A stretch of DNA of 64,000 nt from Ampelomyces quisqualis (GCA_018398575.1 JAGTXZ010000002.1:1056501-1120500); one strand, 5' to 3'. Positions 1 to 10,800 are shown, counted from the stretch's first letter. Notes: generated by a model not told the origin, from the sequence alone. Program-made: numbers and translations.

Positions 1-952
1 GTTGTTAGGAACCTATTAACTCTTGAGTTATATCAAGTCATCATATTGTTTAGGTATTACGTGAATTTGCAATGTGTAAACAATGACACGTTTGTATACA
101 TTTGATTTCTCTGTGCTAGGTAATCCCCTTCTGACGAAGGCTGCAACGCACCCTCCAGAGGTCCTTCTGTTTCACGCAAATTTATTTCCTTCGACACATG
201 CAGTGCAACAAGATCGCGTTTTTACTCTATTCATAAACCTTGGATAATCAGGAGCTCGACTTCAACGTTTTCGACGTAGTTCTTGGGAATATTAACTCCA
301 TTATTGGTGGCCTCAACCCCCAAATCCTTAGAGCCATGGGTGCCTTGCAGCCTTCGCTCCTGATTTTCCACTTCTTGTTCCAGCATCAGGTTTCACACGA
401 TTCCTTCCATTAGTTAGAGTAAGGTTATATTTTAAGATCCTAATTAAGGCTTAGAGAGTTATTTTTAAGGAGTTGAGTATCTTAATTGCTACAGGAACTA
501 TCAGATCGTTAGCTACAGTCTAACTAAACTATTTCTAGATATTACTAAGCTTAGCTACTTACCTAGTCTATCTTAACGTATTAATCTTATATTAGTAAAC
601 GTCTTCTTTATAACTACTTAAGGCAAGTTTATAAGTAGCTAGCTTTAGATTATATTAATCAAGAGCTTTATTGCAGATTTACGTATTAAGATTAGTAGCT
701 CTAGATAGTAATACTAAGACTAGTCAACTAGAGGCTACTAAGAGCTTAGGATACTTAGGCTCCTCATTGTTAATCAGGAGCACTGTTTCGCTATCTAGAT
801 TAACTTAATCCTAAACTCCTTTGTTAAGAGGATAAAGCTAGAGTTCGGTAAACTAGTATCAACAACCCCGAAACTCTGTTCATGCTCAGCTTGACAAAAG
901 CCACGATTCCAGCCCCGTGTTTCACTCGTCAGTCGAATCCGTCTGAGTTCTC
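1..952. other. Left edge: no intact gene, partly AT-rich decayed sequence
   Basis: No coding region can be supported here. About 420-860 is rich in TA, TAG and CTA and stop-saturated in all frames, as in the mutated repeat block at 45-64 kb, so it is probably a RIP-degraded repeat remnant. The flanks (1-400, 870-950) have ordinary composition. Confidence 0.5.
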
Positions 953-1531
953 ATGTACACAGATGGGGCCTACAGTAAGAACAGAGATCGAGAAGCTACA
1001 GAAGGTTGTGCCTTTGTTTTTCGTCCCAAAACATCTCCCTCAATGATTCCGGCTAAAATCTCTTCTGGGCATTCCACTCACTCTATGAACCTTCATGAAC
1101 TTGGCGCTTCTAACTTTTGACATGAGTCCCGCGGCCCTACGGGAGAAGCCGGAGATCAGACCAGTAATTGTGCCGAGCTGCGTGCCGTTATTGCTGCTTT
1201 CAGATTTCGACTGTGGAACAACGAGGGTTGCCAACGCCTTGTAATCGCAACAGACTCGCCTTACGTTGTTAACGGATCGACAGAATGGATTAGGGAATGG
1301 CAGCAGAATGGATGGCAGACATCAACACACAAGCCGGTGAAGAACCAGGACCTCTGGAGAGATCTGATTAAAGAACTCAAGACATGGAGTGAAGCAGGAG
1401 TGGTAGTACTGTCTTGGCTTATTCCAAGAAAGCTAAACACGGTAGCAGATAGATTAGCGAAAGAAGCTACGGCTCTTACTGCCAAAGAGCATTGGAAAAG
1501 AATCAAGGGTGTACTAACAGTACTATGCTAA
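953..1531 (+). pseudogene. RNase H-like (RNase HI fold) gene remnant with in-frame stop
   Basis: One continuous frame from ATG at 953 to TAA at 1531 encodes an RNase HI-like domain, broken by a single TGA at 1118-1120. Upstream of the stop is the first acidic strand (YTDGAYSKN, Asp near the start). Downstream come the helix with the second acidic residue (TSNCAELRAVIAAF, catalytic Glu) and the third strand ATDSPYVVNG (catalytic Asp), then the Trp-rich segment and a C-terminal NTVADRLAKEA, where the fourth Asp is seen. The order matches standalone fungal RNase H-like genes and retroelement RNase H domains. The 5' end looks incomplete because a stop lies in frame just upstream of 953. The TGA could come from CGA by one C-to-T change. 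An intron over the break is not excluded but no good signals are seen. Confidence 0.65.
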
Positions 1532-2002
1532 TCTGGTATAAGAATTAGCATCAGCTCAAATTGCTATAGCAGATCAAATAATATTTTAACATATTTTGGT
1601 CCTTACTCTTCTATAATTCATTTGAGAATTGTGTGTCTTAGCAGTAGAAAGGCCTACCTTGTAGCTGAACCTCAAATGCACAGACGTTGGGTCGCAAACT
1701 GGCGCAATGACAAACCTCTTAACAGCTCTCGCACAATACTAGTAGTAAATCTAGAGATCACCAGGCTGCATAGATTGTAATTTGTAGCTTACATGAAATT
1801 CGCTAACAAGGGATGAATTTTTGGATGATGGTCAACACGTCAGGACACGATGCCAAGCAAGTTGAGTTAAATGTATTGGTTGTGAATTCTTATCATAACA
1901 TGAGTCGCCATGGTTATTTTCTACCGGTACAAACTGATTTTCTTTTTCTACTAGTGCCCATGAAAGTCCACGTTTGCCACACACACGGAGATGCTACAAC
2001 AT
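1532..2002. other. Intergenic, nothing recognised
   Basis: Between the RNase H remnant and the 3' end of the phosphotransferase gene. It contains only short frames without family likeness. Confidence 0.5.
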
Positions 2003-3628
2003 CTATTCCGACTCCACAGAATCATCATCTGAGAAATCAACGTCGATGACCACACCATCTTCAGGATGAAGCCCATTCCACTCTTCGATAACCTTGTTTG
2101 CCTCCATCATGTTCCAAGGGCCGAAGATGCCTTCCTTCAAGATGAAATACATACGCCTTGCGAGCATAGCCTCTGGCGCAAACGCGAAGAGCTTGAACTT
2201 TTCAGAAGCGTGAGCTAAGAAAAGATCTTTGAGCTCGCGATGCTCGGCGTTGTCAGGCTCAATGTTGGCGTTTTCCTCGTCGTCTTCGTGGACTGAATTA
2301 ACGTCTTCTGGAGTCCAGAGCCAAAACGGAGCGCGGTATGCCATGAATTCGGGAGCTATAGCAGCTGAATCCCAGTCAAGGACACCAGTTACCTCGACTT
2401 CGGTCTCGCTGCGGGTTTCTGCAAGCAGATTATACGGCTTCAGGTCACCATGTGATAAGACGTTTGGTCCATCAAGAAAGCCACGTTTCTCCAAGGCCTT
2501 GGAGATGGCCGCGAACCCGCTCCAGACAGCCTCGAAGCAAAATCCCTCTGCAGTTTGGAACTCACGCCATCTCTCACATTGTTCTAGCAGATGATCGAGT
2601 GGCTTTTGCTCTTGCGCCGGCCAAGTGCATGGGTGATCGAAAACGTCTCGATCTTCCTGATCTCGCCGTGGCACACAAAATTTCTCGACTTGAACTTTCC
2701 CACGCGGGCCAAGGTTCAAGTTGTCCACTGAAAGGTTTCCAGGCGGGCCAGTGACTGAAGCAATGTGTGGAACCATTTCAATGACGGCCATTGCGAGGCT
2801 TTTACGTTGCGCAGTGTTCAGGTTCTCCAACATCGGTGTGTGTGTAAGATTGTCGCCTCGTAGACGCTTCTGGAGCATGAACTGGCGACGCAAAACATTG
2901 TCATCCGAAGCATCAAATGTGATGACTTCCGGAACAGGTAATGCGAGCCGAGGCCCAATGGCATTCAACACTGCAACATCGCGTTTCAGTTCGTCATTTT
3001 CATGCCAAGGCATACGAAGGACGTAAGATTGTGGTTTCGGCTGTTTAGTACGTCCAAATAGTCCACATAATAGAACTTTGACCCACTGAGACGTCAACTT
3101 CTTGGGCGGCAGAGGCACATAAGTCAGGCTGACAACTCGATTGAACGTGCCGCCTTTGAGAGGCTGGACCTGAATGCTGGAGGGGTGTTGGACTAAGGTT
3201 TTGGCCACAAGTTCAACAGCCCTGTGGCGCAATGTCTCGAAAGGCTCGTGTTCAAGACGTGTAGTGGAGGTTTCAGAGATCGCGTCTGAATTTTGGACGG
3301 GGACCGCGCCACTCTGTACGACACTATTGCGCATGCCAGCTGAATCGTGATCTCCGCTCTCGATGAGCCCTTGGCCTGTGAGAGGCTGCTCGTGTTTCAT
3401 CGTGGTAGCACTCGATGCCGTAATCATGGAAATGTCTTGCTGTGTAGCGATTTTGTATGACTGGTCAGTCATGTTGTTGAAGTTGAGTTTGTTGCAGAGG
3501 GGAGGAACAATGGAATGATTTAAAGTCAAGTTATCCCGGTCAAGCGCATTGTGTGCCAAGACTACCTTTGTTGCTGTGTGAATGGTCAATGCACTCACTC
3601 GACCAAGATACTCACAATGACCTTTCAC
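2003..3628 (-). CDS. Aminoglycoside phosphotransferase (APH)-fold kinase-like protein
   Basis: Intronless 541-codon frame of the APH/choline-kinase superfamily, enzymes that move the ATP gamma-phosphate to small molecules. The C-terminal half carries the Brenner motif SHGDLKPYN (H393, catalytic D395, N400) and the metal-binding VLDWD (D418-D420). The N-lobe has a Gly-rich segment (PLKGGTFNRV, about 157-166) and a likely ATP-positioning Lys/Arg strand (SYVLRMP, about 201-207). Residues 1-120 are low-complexity and polar. A second in-frame ATG at 3470-3472 (residue 53) may be the true start because the first 52 residues look like leader sequence. Many Dothideomycete and Eurotiomycete genomes carry large uncharacterised APH families, so the substrate is unknown. 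The acidic tail follows a Trp-rich segment (PFWLWTPEDV) often seen in fungal APH proteins. Confidence 0.85.
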   Translation of the reverse strand: MKGHCEYLGRVSALTIHTATKVVLAHNALDRDNLTLNHSIVPPLCNKLNFNNMTDQSYKIATQQDISMITASSATTMKHEQPLTGQGLIESGDHDSAGMRNSVVQSGAVPVQNSDAISETSTTRLEHEPFETLRHRAVELVAKTLVQHPSSIQVQPLKGGTFNRVVSLTYVPLPPKKLTSQWVKVLLCGLFGRTKQPKPQSYVLRMPWHENDELKRDVAVLNAIGPRLALPVPEVITFDASDDNVLRRQFMLQKRLRGDNLTHTPMLENLNTAQRKSLAMAVIEMVPHIASVTGPPGNLSVDNLNLGPRGKVQVEKFCVPRRDQEDRDVFDHPCTWPAQEQKPLDHLLEQCERWREFQTAEGFCFEAVWSGFAAISKALEKRGFLDGPNVLSHGDLKPYNLLAETRSETEVEVTGVLDWDSAAIAPEFMAYRAPFWLWTPEDVNSVHEDDEENANIEPDNAEHRELKDLFLAHASEKFKLFAFAPEAMLARRMYFILKEGIFGPWNMMEANKVIEEWNGLHPEDGVVIDVDFSDDDSVESE

Positions 3629-3792
3629 CTCAAAACTTCACGTGGAAATAGTGCGGACACGACTCCTGTGTCCGTTTTGTTCGTTCATGATGTAGACAGG
3701 GTGCACTGAGTATTTAGGTTGTAAGCTTAATCTTCCGACACTGACTGAATCACAAAACAGCATCTAGGTTCTACAACATCTCACTTTGCACC

Positions 3793-4119
3793 ATGGGCAA
3801 GAACACAGGCACTATACACCATTGTGTTGGATGTGAGCACAAGATTGGAGATATCAGTCCCGGTAACTGTGACGTTGCGCCGCATCGTGTTGGGAACCAA
3901 AAGTTGGTTTTCTGCAAGAAGCATGAGATAGTGTGTCGTAACGGCTGCCACGGATGGTATCACCTCAAGAACCAAGAGGGCTGCTTGAAATGCGAAGGTA
4001 GATGGAAGGCGGAAGCTAATCGTGCTAAAGCGGCAGGAGAAAAGAAGAAGGCTGATGCGAAAAATATGGCTGATCAGTCCTTCTGGAATCCACCTAAGGA
4101 CCGTAAAAAGCCTTCATAG
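3793..4119 (+). CDS. Small Cys/His-rich hypothetical protein (108 aa)
   Basis: Single-exon 108-aa frame with a good start context (gcaccATGG). I do not recognise a named family. It contains paired metal-ligand-like residues: C11-x2-C14, C26, C41-x2-H44, C48-x3-C52 and C64-x2-C67, a spacing that suggests one or two structural zinc sites, followed by a Lys/Ala-rich helical tail (about 70-98) and a basic C-terminus. No signal peptide is visible, so it is probably intracellular. It starts 164 bp from the start of the divergent phosphotransferase gene, so the two may share a promoter region. The coding call rests on the regular Cys/His pattern and frame length. Confidence 0.6.
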   Translation: MGKNTGTIHHCVGCEHKIGDISPGNCDVAPHRVGNQKLVFCKKHEIVCRNGCHGWYHLKNQEGCLKCEGRWKAEANRAKAAGEKKKADAKNMADQSFWNPPKDRKKPS

Positions 4120-5344
4120 TTATGTCGCATACGTGTATAACATGGACCGACAGCAACATATAAGGACGAGGAGCAGACACTGCTATTTCAGCGATGGTTG
4201 ATTACATACAGAAGAGTTCAATCCTCCGGTGTGCTTGCATTCTTATAGACTAGTGCTTCGAAGCATCACTGCTCAAAGCAAGCGCACGTAGCCGGACAAA
4301 AGAGTTCGCTATTGCTGTAGAACATGCAGTAATCAATTCAATACATACCCAGTCTAGTGCGTCATCTAGGATAACAAATTGACATGATTGTAATGTTTAT
4401 ACATTTCCCGGTCCTTGAGCCAACCAAAAGAAGCACCATTCATTCTCACATGCTGCACCGTTAACGCTCTCACTGTCGGGACTCGGGAGTAACCCTTTAG
4501 GTCAGCTCCTCCCTCTGACACCGTTCAATTGTCCTTCTTGACACGTCTCCAGATTTGATATTCAAATCCAGGGAGTTGCAAGTCATTGAACAATTGAAGT
4601 GGGGGGAGTACAAAACGTATTCACACAGAATATCCACACCGTTACTTTGGCCTGGCACTCACATGGCGGACAATGAAGTAAACGTCATGAGCGAAGCCAA
4701 TCAAGTCACTCCTGCAAACAGGAGCATTTGATTAAGATCTTATAACTTTCCAAGACAGCCAAGTAAAATCCAAACTACACAATGACCTCATTCACACACT
4801 TGCCTGGCAACAATTGACTGGTGGGTGTATACAACGCATGCCGATCAGCAACATCGGTGCACATTCTACTGAAACGTATACGTGGTGCGGAATGTATTAG
4901 TTCCAAGGGAGGAACAATTAGCTAAAGACCCCTGCTTTACCCTAGCCCCACATGGAAATTGTTAAAGTCTGGTGCTCAATTGGATACAGATGCCGATACT
5001 CTGGTTAAGCTCAAACAGGATCTTTGCACGTCGATTCACATCCTTGTTGGAGTTTGACCAATCGGAGGCTAGAGATGAGGCCGTTTGCAATACGTGATTT
5101 GTCGAAGTCGATCGAGGGTGTGAACTGACGTGCTAACATACTGTATAGATTAATTCTTCAAGTGCCGGCCAAGCCGGACATTACACAAGACGCTGCCCAG
5201 ATGCTCCCGTTTCTTATGACCTACCTACCCGAGATCAACTGACAGGCTACTCAAGTGCGGGTGAGTAGTTCTATATCATGTGAACCCCTTGGTACTCGAT
5301 CCTGAGAGAACACAATACACTGGGAAGCAGAGGCCGTCTCAAAA
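4120..5344. other. Intergenic, nothing recognised
   Basis: A 1.2-kb gap. I see no frame, tRNA or repeat that I can support. It must include the promoter of the secreted sugar dehydrogenase at 5345. Confidence 0.5.
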
Positions 5345-6466
5345 ATGACGTTTTTCGGACTTTCCGTAACCTACGCTCTGGTGTTGGTGACCGGTGTTTT
5401 GGCCATCCCTTCGCAACAGCTGAACACTCGCCAACAGCCATTCAAGTCGACCGCCATCACCTCCCATGCCGAGCCATGGGCAATTGCTTTCCTGCCCGAC
5501 AGCCGCGTCCTAGTCACCGAGAGAAGAGGTAACCTGCGCCTCGTTGACCAGGCGAAGAAGACTCAAGGCTCCATCACTGGTGTACCTGCAGTCGCCTACG
5601 CTGGCCAGGGCGGCCTCCACGACGTCGCCTTGCACCCCAAGTATGCCGAGAACAGCATCGTGTACATCAGCTACGCCGAAAGTGGCACTGGCGGGGCGGG
5701 TGGCGCCGTCGCGCGGGCCAAGCTGACACTGGACGCCAATGGCAGCGGCGCGCTGTCCGGCCTTGAAGTTATCTGGCGCCACTCGCAGAGGGCCACCGGC
5801 GGACTCCAGTTCGCTTGTCGCCTGCTCTTTGGTTCGGACGGTGCGCTGTGGATCTCAGCCGGAGAGATCAACCAGATGACACCGGCTCAGTCTATGACCG
5901 GCAATCTGGGCAAGATGATCAAGCTGTACGATAACGGCACTGCTTTTGCAGACAATCCCTTCGCCAGCCAAGGCGCCATCCAGTCGCAGATCTGGTCGCT
6001 GGGCCACCGCAACCCTCTGGGCATTGACTGGGATGCCCAGGGGCGTCTCTGGGAGGTCGAGATGGGGCCCCAGGGCGGCGACGAGCTCAACTTGATTGAG
6101 CGGGGCGCGAACTATGGGTGGCCGCTCGTGTGCGAGGGCAAACACTACGACGGCCGAACCATCCCCAAGCACAGCACGCGCCCTGATTTTGCTGCGCCCA
6201 AGGCATTCTGGGTCCCTGTCATCTCACCTGCCGGCCTAATCATTTACAAGGGAGACCTGTTCTCCAGTTGGAAGGGGAATGCAATCATCGCTAGTCTCGG
6301 CACGCAAGGACTTGTGCGCGCGACTATTAGTGGTGATACGGTGAAGGAGGCTCAGCGCATCTCAATGGGTAAGCGCATTCGCGGTATCCGAGAAGACAAT
6401 GACGGCGCGATCTGGGTGATCGAGGATGGTAGCAACGGCCGACTGCTGAAGCTCACCCCAAACTGA
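5345..6466 (+). CDS. Secreted PQQ-dependent aldose (glucose/sorbosone) dehydrogenase-like beta-propeller
   Basis: Intronless 373-aa protein. Residues 1-20 form a signal peptide (hydrophobic core, cleavage near VLA-IP). The rest is a six-bladed propeller of the soluble glucose dehydrogenase/YliI family, which oxidises aldoses with pyrroloquinoline quinone in the periplasm or outside the cell. Hallmarks are PWAIAFLPDSRVLVTER (44-60), GQGGLHDVALHP (Q88 matches the PQQ-contacting Gln), SLGHRNPLGIDW (R222, N223), GPQGGDELN and RIRGIRED (R344, R346). The position of the catalytic general-base His, four residues before the conserved Arg in the usual H-F-G-x-R-L, reads Gln here: Q155 in LQFACRL, where the two small residues are also changed. 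Cofactor contacts look kept but the base is missing, so activity may be altered. Absence of introns, GC-rich third positions and a bacterial-type family would fit an old transfer from bacteria, but that is inference. Confidence 0.85.
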   Translation: MTFFGLSVTYALVLVTGVLAIPSQQLNTRQQPFKSTAITSHAEPWAIAFLPDSRVLVTERRGNLRLVDQAKKTQGSITGVPAVAYAGQGGLHDVALHPKYAENSIVYISYAESGTGGAGGAVARAKLTLDANGSGALSGLEVIWRHSQRATGGLQFACRLLFGSDGALWISAGEINQMTPAQSMTGNLGKMIKLYDNGTAFADNPFASQGAIQSQIWSLGHRNPLGIDWDAQGRLWEVEMGPQGGDELNLIERGANYGWPLVCEGKHYDGRTIPKHSTRPDFAAPKAFWVPVISPAGLIIYKGDLFSSWKGNAIIASLGTQGLVRATISGDTVKEAQRISMGKRIRGIREDNDGAIWVIEDGSNGRLLKLTPN

Positions 6467-7704
6467 AGTCGGGTTAGCAAGAGACTCGGGGAGTTTGGGA
6501 TATGGGGTCGATTATTGTATCATAAAATCAGCGCAATATACCTTGCAGACTACCGGACCACGGCAGCTTCTTGTGGCCATGGGTGAGAGTCCTTGTATGG
6601 CACAAGATGATCTTCCCTCTGCCTTGGACATGCGCACCGTACTCCAGGAGTACTGGATTTTCGGCATTTCTGCATCACGAAATGGTCAACGCGTCCTGCA
6701 CGCGTGTTTTTCGAGTGAATGAACGTGACGTGGTGTTGACTGTTGAGGCGGCTGCCTGGTGGAGGTCCATTCCCACGCTAGACCCTTTCAGGGTCAAGTT
6801 CGGCGGATTGGCCAATGGGCCATGGCGCGGAAACGGGAGGTCTCACATTTCGAAGCTACGTCGGTCGAGTCCTTATATACCCTCTTTCACTCTCGCGCCG
6901 TCTGCGTTGGTGTTTCCGTCTGGCCCTGCTTGAGAGGTATGTCGTCGTTGTCGCTACCACCACAATTGTCGCTTGCCTGCCCGTCGCGAGAGAATCCGCT
7001 GACAAACTGCCTTGTAGAGCCGTTCATGTTCCTGGGGCAACCCTCACATCGGCCCCCTCCCGTTCCCTACCTCGAGGCGTATATCTGCCTCATCTCGCTC
7101 CCTATATACCCACCCAAGCGTTCCGCTCCGCAGCTATACATCCTGCCATTAAGCTGCAGCTTCTGCGTCCCCGTACCGGCGCCCTCAAGCCTTTCCGCTC
7201 AGATATATATCCAAACGGTCGGCACTTGAGTTGTGTCTACAGTAAGAGATTGAGAAGCTTTTCAGGCCGCGAAGAGGGTCGCAAAAGTCTGCTTGAGGAA
7301 CCTGACCAGCTGAGAGAGAAGGAGGCTGCAATACGTCTTCGCCTTGTATGTGCCATTCATTTGGAACACATACCCCCGCGCTGTTTCTGTGTCTTTGTGA
7401 TCGATTCTGCGCATCTATTGCACCATCACACGAAAAAAGGTTGCTGGCGACAACCCCGCACTACTTCCTTGCACCCAAAGCAGGAGTGCCTGAACATAGC
7501 AAGTGAATCTCCAGGCTGCTCTGCGGGCCGAGCAGCTATCACTGCGTCCGTGCGACTCTCGACGCGAAACGATCACGACTGCCTACAAACCGCGCCATTC
7601 CCCCCAATCGAATACTTGCTCGCTACACTTTCTCCAGCAATCTTCTCTCTAATCCTACATCAATCGCGGATTCCGACACCCCAACCCCCCTCACATCCTA
7701 CAGC
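6467..7704. other. Promoter and probable long 5' leader of the Rad53-like gene
   Basis: No supported gene. It holds several TATA-like stretches (about 6872-6880, 7098-7107, 7201-7210), pyrimidine-rich tracts and a C/T-rich run just before the start at 7705, typical of fungal promoters. Open plus-strand frames here (for example 6815-7771) resemble no family and overlap the kinase start. Confidence 0.5.
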
Positions 7705-10700
7705 ATGGCGGACGATTACACACAGCCAACGCAACAAGCGACACAGCAAGTCCTCGATCCACGCAGGCTAGGACGCAACAATTCGGGCCTCGAGGATGAT
7801 GACATTGCGGACGTAATCGCGATATTACATCCAGCGACACCAACCGCGATTCGGATAGTTGAGCAAGCAGCGGAGACGCGGCCACAACATGTGCTGTTTC
7901 GCAACGCGTTTGATTCGATGGGAGACTCGATGACCAATATTGAAGAACAGGAGACCATTATTATCGATACTGATGGACAGAGGATTAGTCAGGGTTCTCG
8001 AGCAGGTGCGGACCTTGCCTTGCGCATGACCTCCGCGCCGCAGCTGCGTTTCAAGCACCTTGGGTTCGTCTTCGGCAGGAACTCGAATAGCGCTGACATC
8101 GTCTTCGGTCATGATTCTGGGAAGCGAATCAGCAACCAGCACTTTCGAATCTACCTCAACAAGGACGGTATCCTTATGGTTGAGGACATGTCGACAAATG
8201 GAACGATTGTGGATGATGCGCTCTTGAAGTGCAAAGACGTACGCTTCAACAAGATCAGGATGCTGACTTCCGGGTCCATCATCTGCATCCAGAGCTCGAA
8301 TGACGAGGAGATGATCAAGTTTGTCGTTCGTGTTCCCCCTCGCACGCGACACATGGACCGCTTCCGCGAGAATCTGCGGAATTTCATCGCCGAGTGCACT
8401 CCAGGAGAGGACAGGGACAATATCATTCAGCACATTGCAAAGCAGTACATGGGACCGACCATGAAGTGGGACGGCGGAGCCCACTACAACATCCTTGACA
8501 TCTTGGGCAAGGGCGCCTTCGCCACGGTTCACAAACTTGCGACGAAGATGGATGGTCGACTGCTTGCGGCTAAAGAGCTCGAGAAGCGACGCTTCATGAA
8601 GAACGGTCTGCTGGACAAGAAAATTGACAACGAGATGAAGATTATGCAGGGTTTGCGCCATCCGAACATCGTCGAGTTTGTCGAGTACTACGATCATGGT
8701 GACTACTTGTACATCATCATGGAGTACGTACGACACGGTGACCTGCAAGGGTTCCTCAACCAGGGAGGTCCGATGAAGGAGCCCTTGGTCAAGACGATGG
8801 CACAGCAAATCCTGAGCGCGTTGAACTATCTGCATCGCTCCAAGATCACGCATCGCGATATCAAGCCTGACAACATCTTGATCGCCGATCTTGATCCGTT
8901 CACAGTGAAATTATCCGATTTTGGGTTATCCAAAGTGGTGCCACACGACGAGACGTTCCTGAAGACTTTCTGTGGTACTCTGCTCTACTGTGCCCCCGAA
9001 GTCTTTCCTGATTATGGCACTGGGACGTCAAAAGGCACAAAGCGTAGACGCGGTGCTAGGCAGTACCATTCGTATAGCTCATCAGTCGATATTTGGTCAT
9101 TCGGGGGTGTGCTCTGGTACGCTCTCTGCGGCGAGCCACCCTTCAAGGGCATTGCTGATGCGACGGGCGAAGCGATGTACAACAACATCACGGCTACTCC
9201 CCTCGATCCATCGCCTTTGCAACGCCTTGGTGTCTCCAATGAATGCATTGATTTGCTTACGAGAATGCTCCAGGTTGAGCCAGCTGAGCGTCCGACAGAC
9301 AGAGAATGCTTGGCCCACCTGTGGTTAAAGGAAGGTGTCGTCCTCCCTACGGATCCAACACTACAATCCATCGTTGAGGAAGACGAATCAGAGGAAGCAG
9401 AGCAGCAATTCTCGCAGCTTAATCTCGACCAGGAGATTCCGGAATCGGACGATGAAGGCGGTGACATTCTATCTGACGACGAGCTATACGATTTGGTAGC
9501 ACCCAAGCGTATTCGTGCCGACCCACTCTTCCCCCGCAACCAGATCCGAGATCACGACTCGAGTGCAAATCCGTCGTTTCGCTCAGAGCAGCCGATTGGC
9601 GAGGGCGAGAGCTTTCGGGTGATGCCCTCGGCTAGACGCCAACGCCTGTTTGGTGAGATTGGCCATTCAGCTTTGCAAAGCTCAGGCATTTTGAACAGCC
9701 ACGCGAAGGTCGCTTTGTCGCCTGAAGAGGTTGCCGCAGCGCCGGCAGGGAGCGCAGATTCAGGTTCTAGTCACACAGTCGCCAGCGCTGAACACAATGT
9801 ATCCACCGTTCATGCTCAACTTGACGGCAGTCTCTCATCACCTAGCTTGTTGGGAGCCGAGTCTATGGTGCGTGAGATGAATATGGAATCGCCTCATTCT
9901 CCACTGTCACAGGCGCAAAGTCCATTCATGCCCGCAACTCCGCGAACACCTGAGGTCATCCAGCACAGCTCTCTTGAACACAGCTTGAAGAACCAGAGCC
10001 AAATAAGTGAAGTGACACCAAAGGCTCGGCCAGTTACGAACCGCCAAATCAGTCTGCCCCTCACGGCGTCGTACTACTACGATCCAGCAGATGCCAGTAC
10101 GCACAACCTCGAGTATGCCAGCAGAAAAAGCGGATTCGACTTCCTAGCCGCCAAGAGGAATGCTGAGGTAGGTGCATGGGCATATGAAGACACTGTGAGG
10201 GCGTCAGACACGAGTGGCAATTCCGAGCTGTCTGACAAGGCGGCTGCCGTGCCTTCCCCTGCTGCGGACGTCCCTTGCCTCCCAGCCGAGCTCGACATCA
10301 GGCCACCTCCGAAGCGACTGGGCAGGCTCATTGCCACAGCGAACTCGTTCTGCCCAGGGCTGACGCTTAACATCGATTGCAGCAAGACGTCGTGGGGCCG
10401 ATTGGAAAATAACACGCTGGTGTATGAGAATAGCCGGGACACGCGCATACCTAAGACGGCGTTTGTGATATTTTGGTATTCTTCAGCCAGTCGAACACAA
10501 GCAACCGTGGATGAGCTGTCGCAGCAAGGCAAGGATTGGACAAGCCTGGACGAGTTGAAGGTTGGGATCTGGACGCTCGCGACGCATGGGATTTCGATCA
10601 ATGGCAAGCATCTCCGACAGAAGGACGACAAGGGACGCGTTGTCTTTGGTCATTTGCACACTGGCGACATTGTCCAGGTTTACCACGACTCGCGCGGCAC

Positions 10701-10800
10701 AGAATGCCTGAGATTCCAGTGCGAGTTTTACCTTGGATCTGGCAAGAACCCTCGACCGGTGGGCGAGAGTTTCAGCATCATTCAGGGTAACAAGCTCTAG
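7705..10800 (+). CDS. FHA-domain checkpoint protein kinase, Rad53/Chk2 family
   Basis: Intronless 1031-aa serine/threonine kinase. The N-terminus has clustered TQ sites (residues 6-14), the target motif of ATR/ATM kinases. An FHA domain spans about 116-190 with the phosphothreonine-binding signature FGRNS...SNQHF...STNGT. The kinase domain spans 261-541: Gly loop GKGAFATV (268-275), Lys290, helix-C Glu310, catalytic HRDIKPDN (D385), DFG (405-407), activation segment with TFCGTLLYCAPE. A lower-complexity linker follows, then a divergent C-terminal FHA-like module (about 872-1010; SWGR, HGISINGK). The FHA-kinase-FHA order matches Rad53 rather than single-FHA Chk2. In the family the FHA domains bind phosphorylated adaptors after DNA damage and the kinase restrains the cell cycle in the nucleus. 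Filamentous fungi carry more than one Chk2-type kinase (Neurospora PRD-4 and MUS-59), so exact orthology is unsettled. Confidence 0.93.
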   Translation: MADDYTQPTQQATQQVLDPRRLGRNNSGLEDDDIADVIAILHPATPTAIRIVEQAAETRPQHVLFRNAFDSMGDSMTNIEEQETIIIDTDGQRISQGSRAGADLALRMTSAPQLRFKHLGFVFGRNSNSADIVFGHDSGKRISNQHFRIYLNKDGILMVEDMSTNGTIVDDALLKCKDVRFNKIRMLTSGSIICIQSSNDEEMIKFVVRVPPRTRHMDRFRENLRNFIAECTPGEDRDNIIQHIAKQYMGPTMKWDGGAHYNILDILGKGAFATVHKLATKMDGRLLAAKELEKRRFMKNGLLDKKIDNEMKIMQGLRHPNIVEFVEYYDHGDYLYIIMEYVRHGDLQGFLNQGGPMKEPLVKTMAQQILSALNYLHRSKITHRDIKPDNILIADLDPFTVKLSDFGLSKVVPHDETFLKTFCGTLLYCAPEVFPDYGTGTSKGTKRRRGARQYHSYSSSVDIWSFGGVLWYALCGEPPFKGIADATGEAMYNNITATPLDPSPLQRLGVSNECIDLLTRMLQVEPAERPTDRECLAHLWLKEGVVLPTDPTLQSIVEEDESEEAEQQFSQLNLDQEIPESDDEGGDILSDDELYDLVAPKRIRADPLFPRNQIRDHDSSANPSFRSEQPIGEGESFRVMPSARRQRLFGEIGHSALQSSGILNSHAKVALSPEEVAAAPAGSADSGSSHTVASAEHNVSTVHAQLDGSLSSPSLLGAESMVREMNMESPHSPLSQAQSPFMPATPRTPEVIQHSSLEHSLKNQSQISEVTPKARPVTNRQISLPLTASYYYDPADASTHNLEYASRKSGFDFLAAKRNAEVGAWAYEDTVRASDTSGNSELSDKAAAVPSPAADVPCLPAELDIRPPPKRLGRLIATANSFCPGLTLNIDCSKTSWGRLENNTLVYENSRDTRIPKTAFVIFWYSSASRTQATVDELSQQGKDWTSLDELKVGIWTLATHGISINGKHLRQKDDKGRVVFGHLHTGDIVQVYHDSRGTECLRFQCEFYLGSGKNPRPVGESFSIIQGNKL

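Noticed and set aside
6815..7771. Plus-strand open frame of 318 codons
   Set aside because: It overlaps the Rad53-like start in another frame, spans promoter-like TATA and pyrimidine tracts, and its product has no family character.
7825..8853. Long minus-strand frame opposite the kinase domain
   Set aside because: Antisense shadow of a strongly recognised kinase; no independent motifs.
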